Shown: piece after piece, positions 9,234-18,487 of the stretch | Layout: the number at the start of each line of letters is the position of its first letter | How positions within the stretch are numbered: position 1 is the first letter of the stretch | Assembly: GCF_024639685.1 (NCBI RefSeq) | Contig: NZ_JAHEHX010000020.1 | Location: forward strand, 1-64,000 | Length of the DNA: 64,000 bases | Direction: 5' to 3' | Source: Polaribacter sp. | GTDB taxonomy: Bacteria > Bacteroidota > Bacteroidia > Flavobacteriales > Flavobacteriaceae | Translations under genes and position numbers: made by a program | The notes under the pieces: model-generated | The model's database searches: none | Told to the model about the DNA's origin: nothing | What the model saw: the letters and a program-made list of their open reading frames with translations, nothing else

Positions 9234-9830
9234 ATGAGTATTGCTATTTTAGTATTGGCTGCTGGGAAATCCTCTCGTATGCAAAGCATTAAACAACTTG
9301 AAAAAGTTGGCAACAAGACGCTTTTAAATATCACTTTAGAAAAAGCAGTTCAACTGCAAGAAATCGATATTTATTGTGTTTTGGGTGCAAATGCAAGTCT
9401 TATTAAAAAATCGATAGTATTACCTAATATAACAACTATTTTTAATGATAATTATATTAATGGATTAAGTACAAGCATTATTGCTGGTCTTAATTATTTT
9501 AAAGAACATGACTTAAATTTTGATGCTGTTTTTATTCTTTTGGCAGATCAACCAGCTATTGATGAAGAATACCTATCATCAATGAAAAATCTACATTTGA
9601 ATAACCCATCTAAAATAATTGCAACCCAATACAAAGCGCACTTTGGTGTACCTGTGATTATACCTAAAACCTATTTTAAATCGCTTTTAACTATTAATGG
9701 TGATAAAGGTGCTAAAAGTTTTATTAACAAACACAAAACTGAAGTTTTATCATCAAAATTAGAAGCCAACAATATAGATATTGACACGCAAGAAGAATTG
9801 AAACTTTATAGAAAGTCAATTTTAAAATAG
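9234..9830 (+). CDS. MocA-like molybdenum cofactor cytidylyltransferase
   Basis: This nucleotidyltransferase probably converts molybdopterin cofactor to the cytosine dinucleotide form required by the hydroxylase encoded upstream. The 198-aa protein has the nucleotide-binding start VLAAGKSSRM (residues 7-16), a lysine-containing segment near 21-30, and LADQPAID near 105 with the metal-binding aspartate. MobA relatives make the guanine dinucleotide, but the IorAB context favours CTP. It is the last gene of the operon, four bases after xdhC. Confidence 0.85.
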   Translation: MSIAILVLAAGKSSRMQSIKQLEKVGNKTLLNITLEKAVQLQEIDIYCVLGANASLIKKSIVLPNITTIFNDNYINGLSTSIIAGLNYFKEHDLNFDAVFILLADQPAIDEEYLSSMKNLHLNNPSKIIATQYKAHFGVPVIIPKTYFKSLLTINGDKGAKSFINKHKTEVLSSKLEANNIDIDTQEELKLYRKSILK

Positions 9831-9978
9831 TTAATTTTACCAATATAAAATTAGTAAAATATTTTGGAGGAAGTGTTTTTTATATGTTACCAATAGCATT
9901 GAAAAAAATATAGCCACTAACAAAGGAAACAATAAAATAACGATAATATTTAACTCAAGTTTTTAATTTTTAAATAAG

Positions 9979-10362
9979 ATGAGTGTAAACGCATTACTTT
10001 TTGGAAGTTTCTTTGGCTTTTTAGCCATAATTTTAGGTGCATTTGGAGCTCATTTATTAAAGAAAAAACTATCTCAAGACCAATTACAAAGTTTCGAAAC
10101 AGGGGTTAAATACCAAATGTATCATGCAATTGTTTTGCTTCTTTTAGGTTTTAATTTAAATGATACACTGTCTATTGACAATTATATTGTGAATGCTTTT
10201 ATTGTTGGAATAGCACTTTTCTCTTTCTCAATTTATGGTTTAGTGTTATCTAGTTATAAAGAGAGAAAACTAAAGTTTTTGGGACCAATAACTCCTTTAG
10301 GTGGTTTGTTTTTAGCTGCAGGTTGGTTACTTTTACTTTATAAATTTATCTTATTACTTTAA
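9979..10362 (+). CDS. DUF423 family small membrane protein
   Basis: The 127-aa protein has four hydrophobic segments and the family signature GAFGAHLLKKKLS (about residues 21-33), then YQMYHA. Members are widespread inner-membrane proteins of unknown function. The preceding 148 bases hold no gene. The 3' end converges with a short minus-strand gene remnant whose stop codon lies inside the last codons of this gene. Confidence 0.85.
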   Translation: MSVNALLFGSFFGFLAIILGAFGAHLLKKKLSQDQLQSFETGVKYQMYHAIVLLLLGFNLNDTLSIDNYIVNAFIVGIALFSFSIYGLVLSSYKERKLKFLGPITPLGGLFLAAGWLLLLYKFILLL

Positions 10363-10485
10363 GCGATATTCAAAGATATTTCCTTCTTTTCTACCTGCTC
10401 TTTTATCAGTAATTAAAATTGTATTCTTTCCTTTAAAGCAAATCCCTTCGATTTTTAAGAATATTCTTATTATAGAATTTTGAGT
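10354..10485 (-). pseudogene. C-terminal remnant of an unidentified protein gene
   Basis: Between two in-frame stops, the minus strand encodes about 43 residues without a start codon. They include KIEGICFKGKNTILITD and end GNIFEYRLK. The composition and the ending look like the C terminus of an extracellular beta-propeller-type protein (phytase-like or SdiA-regulated families end similarly), but the assignment is only from memory. The final stop lies inside the 3' end of the DUF423 gene. It is probably the surviving tail of a deleted gene. Confidence 0.4.
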
Positions 10486-10533
10486 TTAAATACTTCATAA
10501 AGTTTGAGAGAAATGTCAGGTATATAAAATAAT

Positions 10534-11355
10534 TTACCAACCTCCAGAAGCACCTCCACCTCCAAAAGAACCACCACCAAAACCGCCTCCAAAACCGCCT
10601 CCTGACGATCCGCCTCCAAAGCCACCTCCAAAGCCACCACTTCTTCTACCAGCATTAGTTAAAATAATTGTATCAAAAATAGTATCTGCCAAAGAGCCTC
10701 TTCTAAATCTTTTACCTCCACCTCTATTGTTTTTGTTGCCTCTAAAAATTACAAGGAAAATTACAATAACAACAATTACTAAAAATATACTACCACCTTT
10801 CTTTTTAGATTGTTTTCTTGTGCCTTTAAATTCGCCTTGAAGTGTTTTAAAAATAATATCTGCTCCATAATCTAAACCTTGATAATAATTGTTTTTCTTA
10901 AATTGAGGAACCAAAACACGTTCAATTATCCTTTTGGTCTGAAAGTCTGTCATTAAATATTCGACACCTCTTCCGTTCTGAATGGCTACTTTTTTATCAT
11001 TTTTAGCGAGTAAAACAAATACACCATTATCTTTTTTAGCATCTCCAATCCCCCACTTTTCTCCCCAGTTTGCCGCTAGATAATTGATATTTTCGCCCTC
11101 TGTAGAGTTAATAATTGCTATAACTATCTGTGTAGAAGTTGTATCAGAATAACGAACTAGCTTTGCTTCTAAATTTGTTTTTTCTGAATTGGAAAGTAAA
11201 TTGATGTAATCGTAAACACTAGTTTGAAAATCAGGTTTTTTAGGTATTTGAAATCCTTGAGAAAACAAAGTAAACGATAAAAATAACGCACCAAATAAAA
11301 AAATTTGTTTACTGTGAAAATAATTTAAAAAAGCTTTATTTAGTTTAAAACTCAT
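10534..11355 (-). CDS. TPM domain (YgcG family) membrane protein with Gly-rich tail
   Basis: The 273-aa protein has an N-terminal signal segment (about residues 17-33), a TPM domain (about 40-170; DYINLLSN, TSTQIVIAI, GVFVLLAKND), a transmembrane segment near 190-205, and a C-terminal tail of about 35 residues made of Gly, Phe and Ser. TPM domains occur in bacterial envelope and photosystem-repair proteins; their activity is uncertain. This layout, often with LemA nearby, is common in Bacteroidota. The start overlaps the upstream TPM gene by four bases. The tail gives low-complexity DNA at about 10545-10640. Confidence 0.88.
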   Translation of the reverse strand: MSFKLNKAFLNYFHSKQIFLFGALFLSFTLFSQGFQIPKKPDFQTSVYDYINLLSNSEKTNLEAKLVRYSDTTSTQIVIAIINSTEGENINYLAANWGEKWGIGDAKKDNGVFVLLAKNDKKVAIQNGRGVEYLMTDFQTKRIIERVLVPQFKKNNYYQGLDYGADIIFKTLQGEFKGTRKQSKKKGGSIFLVIVVIVIFLVIFRGNKNNRGGGKRFRRGSLADTIFDTIILTNAGRRSGGFGGGFGGGSSGGGFGGGFGGGSFGGGGASGGW

Positions 11356-11789
11356 CCTTTAGATATTTCGTTAGAAAGCTCATTTTCATCATCTTTTTGC
11401 CAGGGAAAATGGTGTTTCAACTCCTCACCAGCCTTTAAAATCCCTGCAACCAAACCTTGTTTAAATTCCTGGTTTTTAAAGTAAAGTTGAATAATGTCTT
11501 TAGTAGTGTTCCAAAAATCATCAGGCACTACATTATTAATTCCTTCATCACCACAAATAACAAACTTTCTATCGTTAACAGCCACATAAATTAACACTCC
11601 ATTTTTATCTTTAGTTGCGTGCATTTCTAATTCATGGAACACCTCTAAAGCTCTATCATAATGAGATTTATCTGTCTTTGCCTCTATATGCACTCTAATT
11701 TCACCAGAGGTGCTTTTTTCAGCAATGCGAATGGCAGCTACAATTTCTTGCTCATCTTCATTAGTTAAAAACGAGTTATTACTTGACAT
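11352..11789 (-). CDS. TPM domain protein, soluble
   Basis: The 145-aa protein is almost entirely one TPM domain: AIRIAEKSTSGEIRVHIE near residues 19-36, GVLIYVAVNDRKF near 64-76 and the GDEGIN segment near 80. It has no signal peptide and ends in a charged tail. It sits between lemA and the membrane TPM protein, abutting the first and overlapping the second, so the three are probably co-transcribed and may work together at the membrane. Confidence 0.88.
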   Translation of the reverse strand: MSSNNSFLTNEDEQEIVAAIRIAEKSTSGEIRVHIEAKTDKSHYDRALEVFHELEMHATKDKNGVLIYVAVNDRKFVICGDEGINNVVPDDFWNTTKDIIQLYFKNQEFKQGLVAGILKAGEELKHHFPWQKDDENELSNEISKG

Positions 11790-12401
11790 TTAGGCTGCTT
11801 TTTTATTAAAATCAAAATTAATATCCGGAGCATTTTCTGAACCAGGATTTGCTTTATATCTATCCATTTCATCGAAATTAAAGATCCCTGCTAATACAGA
11901 ATTTGGGAAAATTTTAATATGCTTATTATAATTGTTTACCCCTTCGTTAAAACGGTCTCTAGCCACATTAATTCTATTTTCTGTTCCTTCTAGTTGGCTT
12001 TGAAGCTCTAAAAAGTTTGCATTAGATTTTAAATCAGGATAACGCTCTACAGAAACCAATAGTTTAGACAAAGCTCCACTTAGGCCAGCTTGTGCTTGTT
12101 GAAACTTAGCCATATTTGCTGCAGACAAGTCACCAACATTTATAGAAGTAGATGTTGCTTTTGCTCTAGCATTAATAACCTCTGTTAAAGTACTTTTTTC
12201 AAAATCTGCAGCACCTTGCACAGTTTTTACTAAATTTCCAATTAAATCATTTCTTCTTTGGTAAGCGCTTTCTACATTAGACCAAGTTGTTTTTGCATCT
12301 TCTTGTAATTCAACAGCGTTATTATTAAAGCCTTTTGCCCAACTATAAACTGCAAAAAGCAAAACTGCAATGACTGCTAAAGGGATAAACCATTTTTTCA
12401 T
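11790..12401 (-). CDS. lemA: LemA family protein
   Basis: LemA proteins have an N-terminal membrane anchor and an alpha-helical domain facing the periplasm; their exact function is unresolved. The 203-aa protein has a hydrophobic start (residues 6-22), the segment AYQRRNDLIGNLVKTVQG (about 47-64), RYPDLKSNANF near 120 and the FPNSVLAG segment near 165, all typical. It is the first gene of the lemA-TPM-TPM operon; its stop codon directly abuts the next start. Confidence 0.93.
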   Translation of the reverse strand: MKKWFIPLAVIAVLLFAVYSWAKGFNNNAVELQEDAKTTWSNVESAYQRRNDLIGNLVKTVQGAADFEKSTLTEVINARAKATSTSINVGDLSAANMAKFQQAQAGLSGALSKLLVSVERYPDLKSNANFLELQSQLEGTENRINVARDRFNEGVNNYNKHIKIFPNSVLAGIFNFDEMDRYKANPGSENAPDINFDFNKKAA

Positions 12402-12556
12402 AATTTTATTTTTTTGGATTGATTTTTATATTATTTACAAATTTACTAAAAAAAGCTGTGCTCTTTAGACCCTATTTTAAATAGCATAACAACAATTGTA
12501 GATTTTAAAAAAACAGCAGAGGAGATGTACTTCTTTAAGAAAATAACTACAAGAAA

Positions 12557-12886
12557 CTACAATGAGTTTTTTATTTGAAGTAATTCTGCTTTTACAGACT
12601 CTAATCTGCTTATAATTTCGTGTTTATTAAAGGTGCTTTCTGGGTTTTTTTTAAGTTGCATTTTAGCACCATCTAGAGTATACCCTCTTTCTTTAACTAA
12701 ATTAAAAATTAATTTAAAATTATGAATATCTTCTTGAGTAAAAAGTCGGTTTCCTTTTTTATTTTTCTTTGGAGTAATAATATCAAACTCTTTTTCCCAA
12801 AAACGGATAAGAGAGGCATTTACATTAAAAGCAGTAGCTACTTCTCCAATTTTATAATAACGTTTTTCAGGCAAGTCTATAAACAT
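12557..12886 (-). CDS. MerR family transcriptional regulator
   Basis: The 109-aa protein is a MerR-type winged helix-turn-helix domain (residues 9-75: YYKIGEVATAFNVNASLIRFW, then the wing around NRLFTQEDI) with a short helical tail. Many flavobacteria carry this short form beside an M23 peptidase gene, as here: it starts eleven bases after the stop of the peptidase gene, on the same strand. The effector and targets are unknown. There are no cysteines for metal sensing. Confidence 0.88.
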   Translation of the reverse strand: MFIDLPEKRYYKIGEVATAFNVNASLIRFWEKEFDIITPKKNKKGNRLFTQEDIHNFKLIFNLVKERGYTLDGAKMQLKKNPESTFNKHEIISRLESVKAELLQIKNSL

Positions 12887-12897
12887 AATAACATTGT

Positions 12898-13860
12898 TTA
12901 GTCGTAAGATTGACTTTCTTCTGAGGTTTGTTGTAGGTCTGCAAACTCAGACACACTTAAATTTCCATAGTAAAAATTAATAGGGTTTACTGCAATGCCA
13001 TTTTTATGAACCTCGTAATGTAAATGAGGTGCAACAGAAAGCCCTGTACTACCAACATAACCTATTAAATCTCCTCTTTTTACTTTTTCACCTCTTCTAA
13101 CAACCATTTTACTTAAGTGTGCATAAATGGTTTTATACCCATAACTATGATCTATATAAACTACTTTACCAAAAGTAGAGCTTCTTTGTGCTCTATATAT
13201 TTGTCCATCTCCAGAGGCATAAATAGGTGTTCCTTTAGGAGCCGTAAAATCCATTCCCTTATGAAATTTATTGATTTTCAGAATTGGATGCATCCTCATT
13301 TTGTATCCAGATGCTACATAAAAATCTCCTTTCTTAATTGGTAAAGTAGCAGGTATAGAGGCCAACATGTCTTCTTTTTCTTTTGCCAAAGCAACTATTT
13401 CATCTAAAGATTTAGATTGGACCACCATTTGCTTAGATAAAATATCTACTTGTTTGGTTATATTTTTAATTAATGTAGAGTTTTCAAAACCTTCTAAATC
13501 TTTGTATCTATTTACCCCTCCAAAACCAGCTTTTCGTTGCTCTAATGGAATTGGATTAGCTTCAAAATAACTTCTATAAATATTATTATCACGTTCCTGC
13601 AATTGCGATAAAACTGAAGAGCTTTCTTCTAATCTTTTATTAATAAGCTCAAAATGAAACTTCAAATTTTCTAGTTCTCTCTGCTGTGCTCGTTCAGAAG
13701 GCGATGTAATAATTTGACTAAAACCAATAAAACCTATAAAAGCAATCAGTAATATTCCAAAAAAACTAAATAGTATTTTACGATAATAATCGCTCTTTTT
13801 TACAGCAATTTTTCTGTAAGAAAGCGTATCCTCATCATAATAATATTTTACTTTTGCCAT
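12898..13860 (-). CDS. M23 (LytM-type) metallopeptidase, membrane-anchored
   Basis: The 320-aa protein probably cleaves or senses cell-wall peptide bridges in the periplasm. It has a short cytoplasmic N terminus, one transmembrane helix (about residues 28-50), a coiled-coil-rich segment (55-160) and a C-terminal M23 domain with zinc ligands in KFHKGMDF (near 198) and HLHYEV (near 283). The active-site residues are present, so it is not a degenerate EnvC-type activator. It is divergent from alaS. Confidence 0.9.
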   Translation of the reverse strand: MAKVKYYYDEDTLSYRKIAVKKSDYYRKILFSFFGILLIAFIGFIGFSQIITSPSERAQQRELENLKFHFELINKRLEESSSVLSQLQERDNNIYRSYFEANPIPLEQRKAGFGGVNRYKDLEGFENSTLIKNITKQVDILSKQMVVQSKSLDEIVALAKEKEDMLASIPATLPIKKGDFYVASGYKMRMHPILKINKFHKGMDFTAPKGTPIYASGDGQIYRAQRSSTFGKVVYIDHSYGYKTIYAHLSKMVVRRGEKVKRGDLIGYVGSTGLSVAPHLHYEVHKNGIAVNPINFYYGNLSVSEFADLQQTSEESQSYD

Positions 13861-14019
13861 GTTGTGAAATATGCTATTTTTGTAATAGCTTTAGTAAATT
13901 TGAAAAACTAGTTTATTTATAAACAGACAAATTTACAAAATGTTTTACAACTGCTTTTTTTAAGTCGTTATTTTAAAAATATATTAACATAATCCAACCT
14001 GTTGGAAACTTCTTTTTTT

Positions 14020-16638
14020 ATGAAATCTCAAGATATTCGCGCTACTTTTCTAGACTTTTTTCAAAAAAAATCGCATTTAGTAGTACCCTCTGCTCCAATG
14101 GTAAGTAAAGATGATCCTACATTGCTGTTTGTGAATTCTGGAATGGCACCTTTTAAGGAATATTTCCTAGGTAATGGAACTCCTAAAAAAAATAGGCTAA
14201 CTGATTCTCAAAAATGTTTACGTGTTTCTGGTAAACATAATGATTTAGAAGAAGTAGGTTATGACACCTACCACCATACCTTATTTGAAATGTTAGGAAA
14301 CTGGTCTTTTGGAGATTACTTTAAAAAAGAAGCAATTGCTTGGGCTTGGGAACTTTTGACTGAAGTATATAAAATAGACAAAGACATCTTATATGTTACT
14401 GTTTTTGAAGGTTCTGAAGATTCAGACAATCTATCTGTGGATACTGAAGCATATGATATTTGGAAACAGTTTATTGCTGAGGATCGTATTTTAAAAGGAA
14501 ACAAAAAAGATAACTTTTGGGAAATGGGAGAACAAGGACCATGTGGGCCCTGTTCTGAAATTCATGTTGATATTCGAAGTAAAGATGAAAAGGCAAGAGT
14601 TGATGGAAAAACATTAATAAACGAAGACCATCCTCAGGTAGTAGAAATCTGGAACTTGGTTTTTATGCAATACAATAGAAAAGCCAATGGGAGTTTAGAA
14701 GATTTACCAAACAAACATATAGACACTGGAATGGGGTTTGAACGTCTTTGTATGGTGTTACAAAACGTTAAATCTAATTATGATACAGATGTATTTTCTC
14801 CTATTATTAGAGAAATAGGTGCCATAACAAACACTTCTTATGGTAAAAATGAGCAACAAGATATTGCTACTCGAGTAATTTCTGACCATGTTAGAGCTGT
14901 AGCATTTTCTATTGCAGACGGACAGCTACCAAGTAATACTGGAGCAGGTTACGTTATTCGTAGAATTTTAAGAAGAGCTGTTAGATATGGTTTTACCTTT
15001 TTAGAAAAGAAAGAACCTTTTATTTATAGGTTAGTAGGTATTTTGACTGACAAAATGAGTAAAGCGTTTCCTGAATTAAAAAATCAGAAACAACTCATAG
15101 AAAATGTTATAAAGGAAGAAGAAACTTCTTTTTTAAGAACTTTAGACCAAGGGTTAGTATTGTTAGATGCTATTATAGCTAATGCAAAAAGTAAAGAGAT
15201 TTCTGGAGATAAAGTTTTCGAATTGTACGACACCTTTGGGTTCCCTATAGATTTAACCGCATTAATCTTATCTGAAAAAGGGTTTACTTTAGATGAAAAA
15301 GGGTTTAAAGAAGAGTTAAAAAAACAAAAAGATAGATCTAGAGCTGCTAGTGAAATGTCTACGGATGATTGGACTATTTTAGTAGAAGATAAAGAAGAAG
15401 AATTTATTGGATATGACTTTTTAGAAGCTAATGTTAAACTAACAAGATATAGAAAAGTAACCTCTAAAAAAGATGGTGAAATGTATCAGTTGGTTTTTAA
15501 TTTAACTCCATTTTACCCAGAAGGTGGTGGTCAAGTGGGAGACAAAGGATATTTAGAAGATATAAATGGAGATGTAATTTACATTTTAGATACCAAGAAA
15601 GAAAACAACGTAATTATTCATTTTGCTAAAAATCTACCTCAAAATTTAGAAGCAAGTTTTAAAGCAGTTGTAGATGAGAAACAACGTTACAGAACAGAAT
15701 GCAATCATACAGCTACTCACTTATTACACCAAGCCTTAAGAGAAGTTTTAGGCACCCATGTAGCCCAAAAAGGTTCTGCAGTACATTCTAAATATTTACG
15801 TTTTGATTTTTCTCATTTTTCTAAATTAACTACAGAAGAATTACAAGATGTAGAAAACTATGTAAATGCTCGTATTTCTGGAAAATTACCTTTAAAAGAA
15901 AGTAGAAATATAACTATGGAAAAAGCAATTGCAGATGGTGCAATGGCTTTGTTTGGCGAGAAATATGGAGATACTGTTAGAGCCATTAAATTCGGTAAAT
16001 CCATAGAACTTTGCGGGGGTACTCACGTAAAAAACACAGGAGATATCTGGCATTTTAAAATTAAATCTGAAGGAGCTGTAGCTGCTGGTATACGTAGAAT
16101 TGAGGCCATTACTAATGATGCTGTAAAAGATTTCTATTTTGAAAATAATAGCACTTTATTTGAAATAAAAAATTTACTAAACAATACTAAAAACCCTGTT
16201 AAAGCAGTTCAAAAATTACAAGATGAAAATGCTAACTTACAAAAGCAGGTAGAACAATTATTAAAAGATAAAGCACAAAACCTTTCTATTGAAATAAAAA
16301 CTCAACTAGAGGAAATAAATGGTGTTCAATTCTTAGCCACTAAAGTAGATTTAGACGCAAATGGAATTAAAAACTTGGCGTTTGCTCTAGGTAAAGAATA
16401 TCAAAATTTATTTTTACTATTTGCTTCTGCTCCAAGCAATGAGAAAGCTCTATTAACTTGTTACATTTCTAAAGAATTAGCAAATGAAAGAGGATATAAT
16501 GCAGGTACTGTTGTTAGAGAATTGGGTAAATTAATTCACGGAGGTGGAGGTGGTCAACAATTTTTTGCAACTGCTGGAGGTAGAAATCCTGGAGGAATAC
16601 CTAAAGCTTTAGAAAAAGCAAAAGAATATTTAGTATAA
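14020..16638 (+). CDS. alaS: Alanine-tRNA ligase
   Basis: AlaRS charges tRNA-Ala. The 872-aa protein has the class II catalytic domain at the N terminus ([27 protein letters not shown]), the editing domain with [11 protein letters not shown] near residue 565 and CGGTHV near 665, and a C-terminal DHHA1 domain with [14 protein letters not shown] near 845. A TTG six codons upstream is in frame, but the ATG at 14020 matches the family. Length is normal. Confidence 0.97.
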   Translation: MKSQDIRATFLDFFQKKSHLVVPSAPMVSKDDPTLLFVNSGMAPFKEYFLGNGTPKKNRLTDSQKCLRVSGKHNDLEEVGYDTYHHTLFEMLGNWSFGDYFKKEAIAWAWELLTEVYKIDKDILYVTVFEGSEDSDNLSVDTEAYDIWKQFIAEDRILKGNKKDNFWEMGEQGPCGPCSEIHVDIRSKDEKARVDGKTLINEDHPQVVEIWNLVFMQYNRKANGSLEDLPNKHIDTGMGFERLCMVLQNVKSNYDTDVFSPIIREIGAITNTSYGKNEQQDIATRVISDHVRAVAFSIADGQLPSNTGAGYVIRRILRRAVRYGFTFLEKKEPFIYRLVGILTDKMSKAFPELKNQKQLIENVIKEEETSFLRTLDQGLVLLDAIIANAKSKEISGDKVFELYDTFGFPIDLTALILSEKGFTLDEKGFKEELKKQKDRSRAASEMSTDDWTILVEDKEEEFIGYDFLEANVKLTRYRKVTSKKDGEMYQLVFNLTPFYPEGGGQVGDKGYLEDINGDVIYILDTKKENNVIIHFAKNLPQNLEASFKAVVDEKQRYRTECNHTATHLLHQALREVLGTHVAQKGSAVHSKYLRFDFSHFSKLTTEELQDVENYVNARISGKLPLKESRNITMEKAIADGAMALFGEKYGDTVRAIKFGKSIELCGGTHVKNTGDIWHFKIKSEGAVAAGIRRIEAITNDAVKDFYFENNSTLFEIKNLLNNTKNPVKAVQKLQDENANLQKQVEQLLKDKAQNLSIEIKTQLEEINGVQFLATKVDLDANGIKNLAFALGKEYQNLFLLFASAPSNEKALLTCYISKELANERGYNAGTVVRELGKLIHGGGGGQQFFATAGGRNPGGIPKALEKAKEYLV

Positions 16639-16862
16639 ATAGTAGTGATTTTGATGTTATCAGGTTTTGGAATTTGGCATGTAAACTCTTTTTTGTTTGA
16701 TAAATAAACCATTTTTCTCATTAAAGAGCTAACAATACTAACTTAAAGATATCTATTTTAAGTAAGTTAAAAGAATATTCGTTATGGATATTAAACTTTT
16801 TGTTTTATGATTAGTCTAATTAGTTAGATTATTTATTCTAATAAAATGTTTATCTTTAAAAT

Positions 16863-18485
16863 ATGCCATATTTAGATCCATATTCAGGAAATTGGTCTGC
16901 AAAAGAAGCAAGACACTTATTAAAAAGAACTTCTTTTGGAGTATCACAAGCTTTAACAGAAGAATCTGTTAGTTTAGGATTATCAGCAACTATTATAAAA
17001 CTTTTTGAGGAAAAACCATTACCAGAAACTCCTTTAAAATATGAGTTAGATGGTACTGAACGAGGTCAGGTAAATGACCCTGATGTAAATTATGGGGAAA
17101 CTTGGGTTACTGCTCCTCCATATCCAGATTTACCTACAAGTCAAGAAAGAAATCGAGTTTTTAGAGCTAGAAATAGATCTATGTATGCATGGTCTTTTTT
17201 GCAAATGCAAGAAGCTGGAATTTCTATTAGAGAGAAACTAACTTTGTTTTGGCACAATCATTTTGTATCAGAAAACACAAATCCTCATAGAGAATTTTTT
17301 TATATTAATACGCTTAGAAAAAACGCAACAGGCAATTTTAAGGAGCTTACAAAACAGATTACTATAGATCAAAATATGCTCATATATTTGAGTGGAAATC
17401 AAAATAGTGATAAAGCTCCTAATGAAAACTATTCTAGAGAATTATTAGAGCTATTTACCATAGGTAAAGGTGATGCTGTTGGTAATGGAGATTATACAAA
17501 TTATACAGAAGATGATGTTATTCAAATAGCAAAAGTTTTAACGGGTTGGAGGTCTAGGTGGATAAAACATGAAGATCCTAATAATGCTTATTTTACAAAT
17601 AATAGACATACTAAAGGAAGTAAAACACTATCTCATAGGTTTGATAATGCTGAGATTTCTGAAAATGCAGAAAATGAATATAAAGACTTAATTGATAAAC
17701 TATTTGAACAAGAGGAGTGTTCTCGTTTTATAATTAGGCAAATGTATATTTGGTTTGTAAATGCTGAAATATCATTAGAAATTGAAACTAATATTATAGA
17801 ACCTTTAGCAAAAATAATTAGAGATAATGATTATGAAATTGCGCCAGCTTTAAAAGTATTATTGGCTTCAGAACACTTTTTTGAAAATACATTTTGTATG
17901 ATAAAAAGTCCTATTGATTTGCTGTTTTCTACCACAAAATCTTTATTGGTTTCTGCGCCAAAAACTTCCTTTAAAGAAGAATATGAATTTGCTTTTACAC
18001 TATATTTAGCTGCTTCAGATTTAAATCAATCTATTTTTCATCATCCAGATGTAGCTGGTTGGAAAGCCTATTATCAATCACCTCTATATTATAAAAATTG
18101 GGTGAATAGTTATCTACTTCCAAAAAGATTAGACTATTGTAGAATTTTGGTAACAGGAGGAGACCTCCTTATAAATAATAAAAAACATAAAGTGCCTGCT
18201 TTAGTTCCTGTTTTAAATATTGCTGCAGGAATAACAAACGCACAAGACCCAAATGTTTTAGTTAGGGAGTTGGCTAATCAGTTGTTTAATTATGAGATTA
18301 CTGAAAATCAAATTACCAGTTTAAAAGATATTTTAATCCCTGGTTTACCAGATTTTGAATGGACTGTTGAATATTCTGATTATCTAAGTGCCCCAAACAA
18401 TACTGCAATAGAACAAGCAGTTGATAATAAATTAAGAAACTTAATTTCAGTAATGGTTCAAATGTCTGAATTCCAAATAATGTAG
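16863..18485 (+). CDS. DUF1800 family protein
   Basis: The 540-aa protein matches DUF1800: AKEARHLLKRTSFG near the N terminus, KLTLFWHNHFVSE near residue 130, and ENYSRELLELFTIG near 195, with the LTGWR segment near 230. No export signal is obvious. DUF1800 genes are nearly always paired with a DUF1501 gene, as here, where the partner starts two bases after this stop. The pair probably forms an exported or surface complex of unknown function. A near-consensus promoter element, TATCTTTA, lies at 16851-16858 directly before the ATG. The 224-base gap upstream of the gene contains only A+T-rich sequence and a small inverted repeat near 16815. Confidence 0.9.
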   Translation: MPYLDPYSGNWSAKEARHLLKRTSFGVSQALTEESVSLGLSATIIKLFEEKPLPETPLKYELDGTERGQVNDPDVNYGETWVTAPPYPDLPTSQERNRVFRARNRSMYAWSFLQMQEAGISIREKLTLFWHNHFVSENTNPHREFFYINTLRKNATGNFKELTKQITIDQNMLIYLSGNQNSDKAPNENYSRELLELFTIGKGDAVGNGDYTNYTEDDVIQIAKVLTGWRSRWIKHEDPNNAYFTNNRHTKGSKTLSHRFDNAEISENAENEYKDLIDKLFEQEECSRFIIRQMYIWFVNAEISLEIETNIIEPLAKIIRDNDYEIAPALKVLLASEHFFENTFCMIKSPIDLLFSTTKSLLVSAPKTSFKEEYEFAFTLYLAASDLNQSIFHHPDVAGWKAYYQSPLYYKNWVNSYLLPKRLDYCRILVTGGDLLINNKKHKVPALVPVLNIAAGITNAQDPNVLVRELANQLFNYEITENQITSLKDILIPGLPDFEWTVEYSDYLSAPNNTAIEQAVDNKLRNLISVMVQMSEFQIM

Positions 18486-18487
18486 TT

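Noticed and set aside
10545..10640. Regularly spaced short repeats suggesting a CRISPR-like or tandem repeat array
   Set aside because: The periodicity is the coding of the Gly/Phe/Ser tail of the TPM protein; units are too short and unequal for an array.
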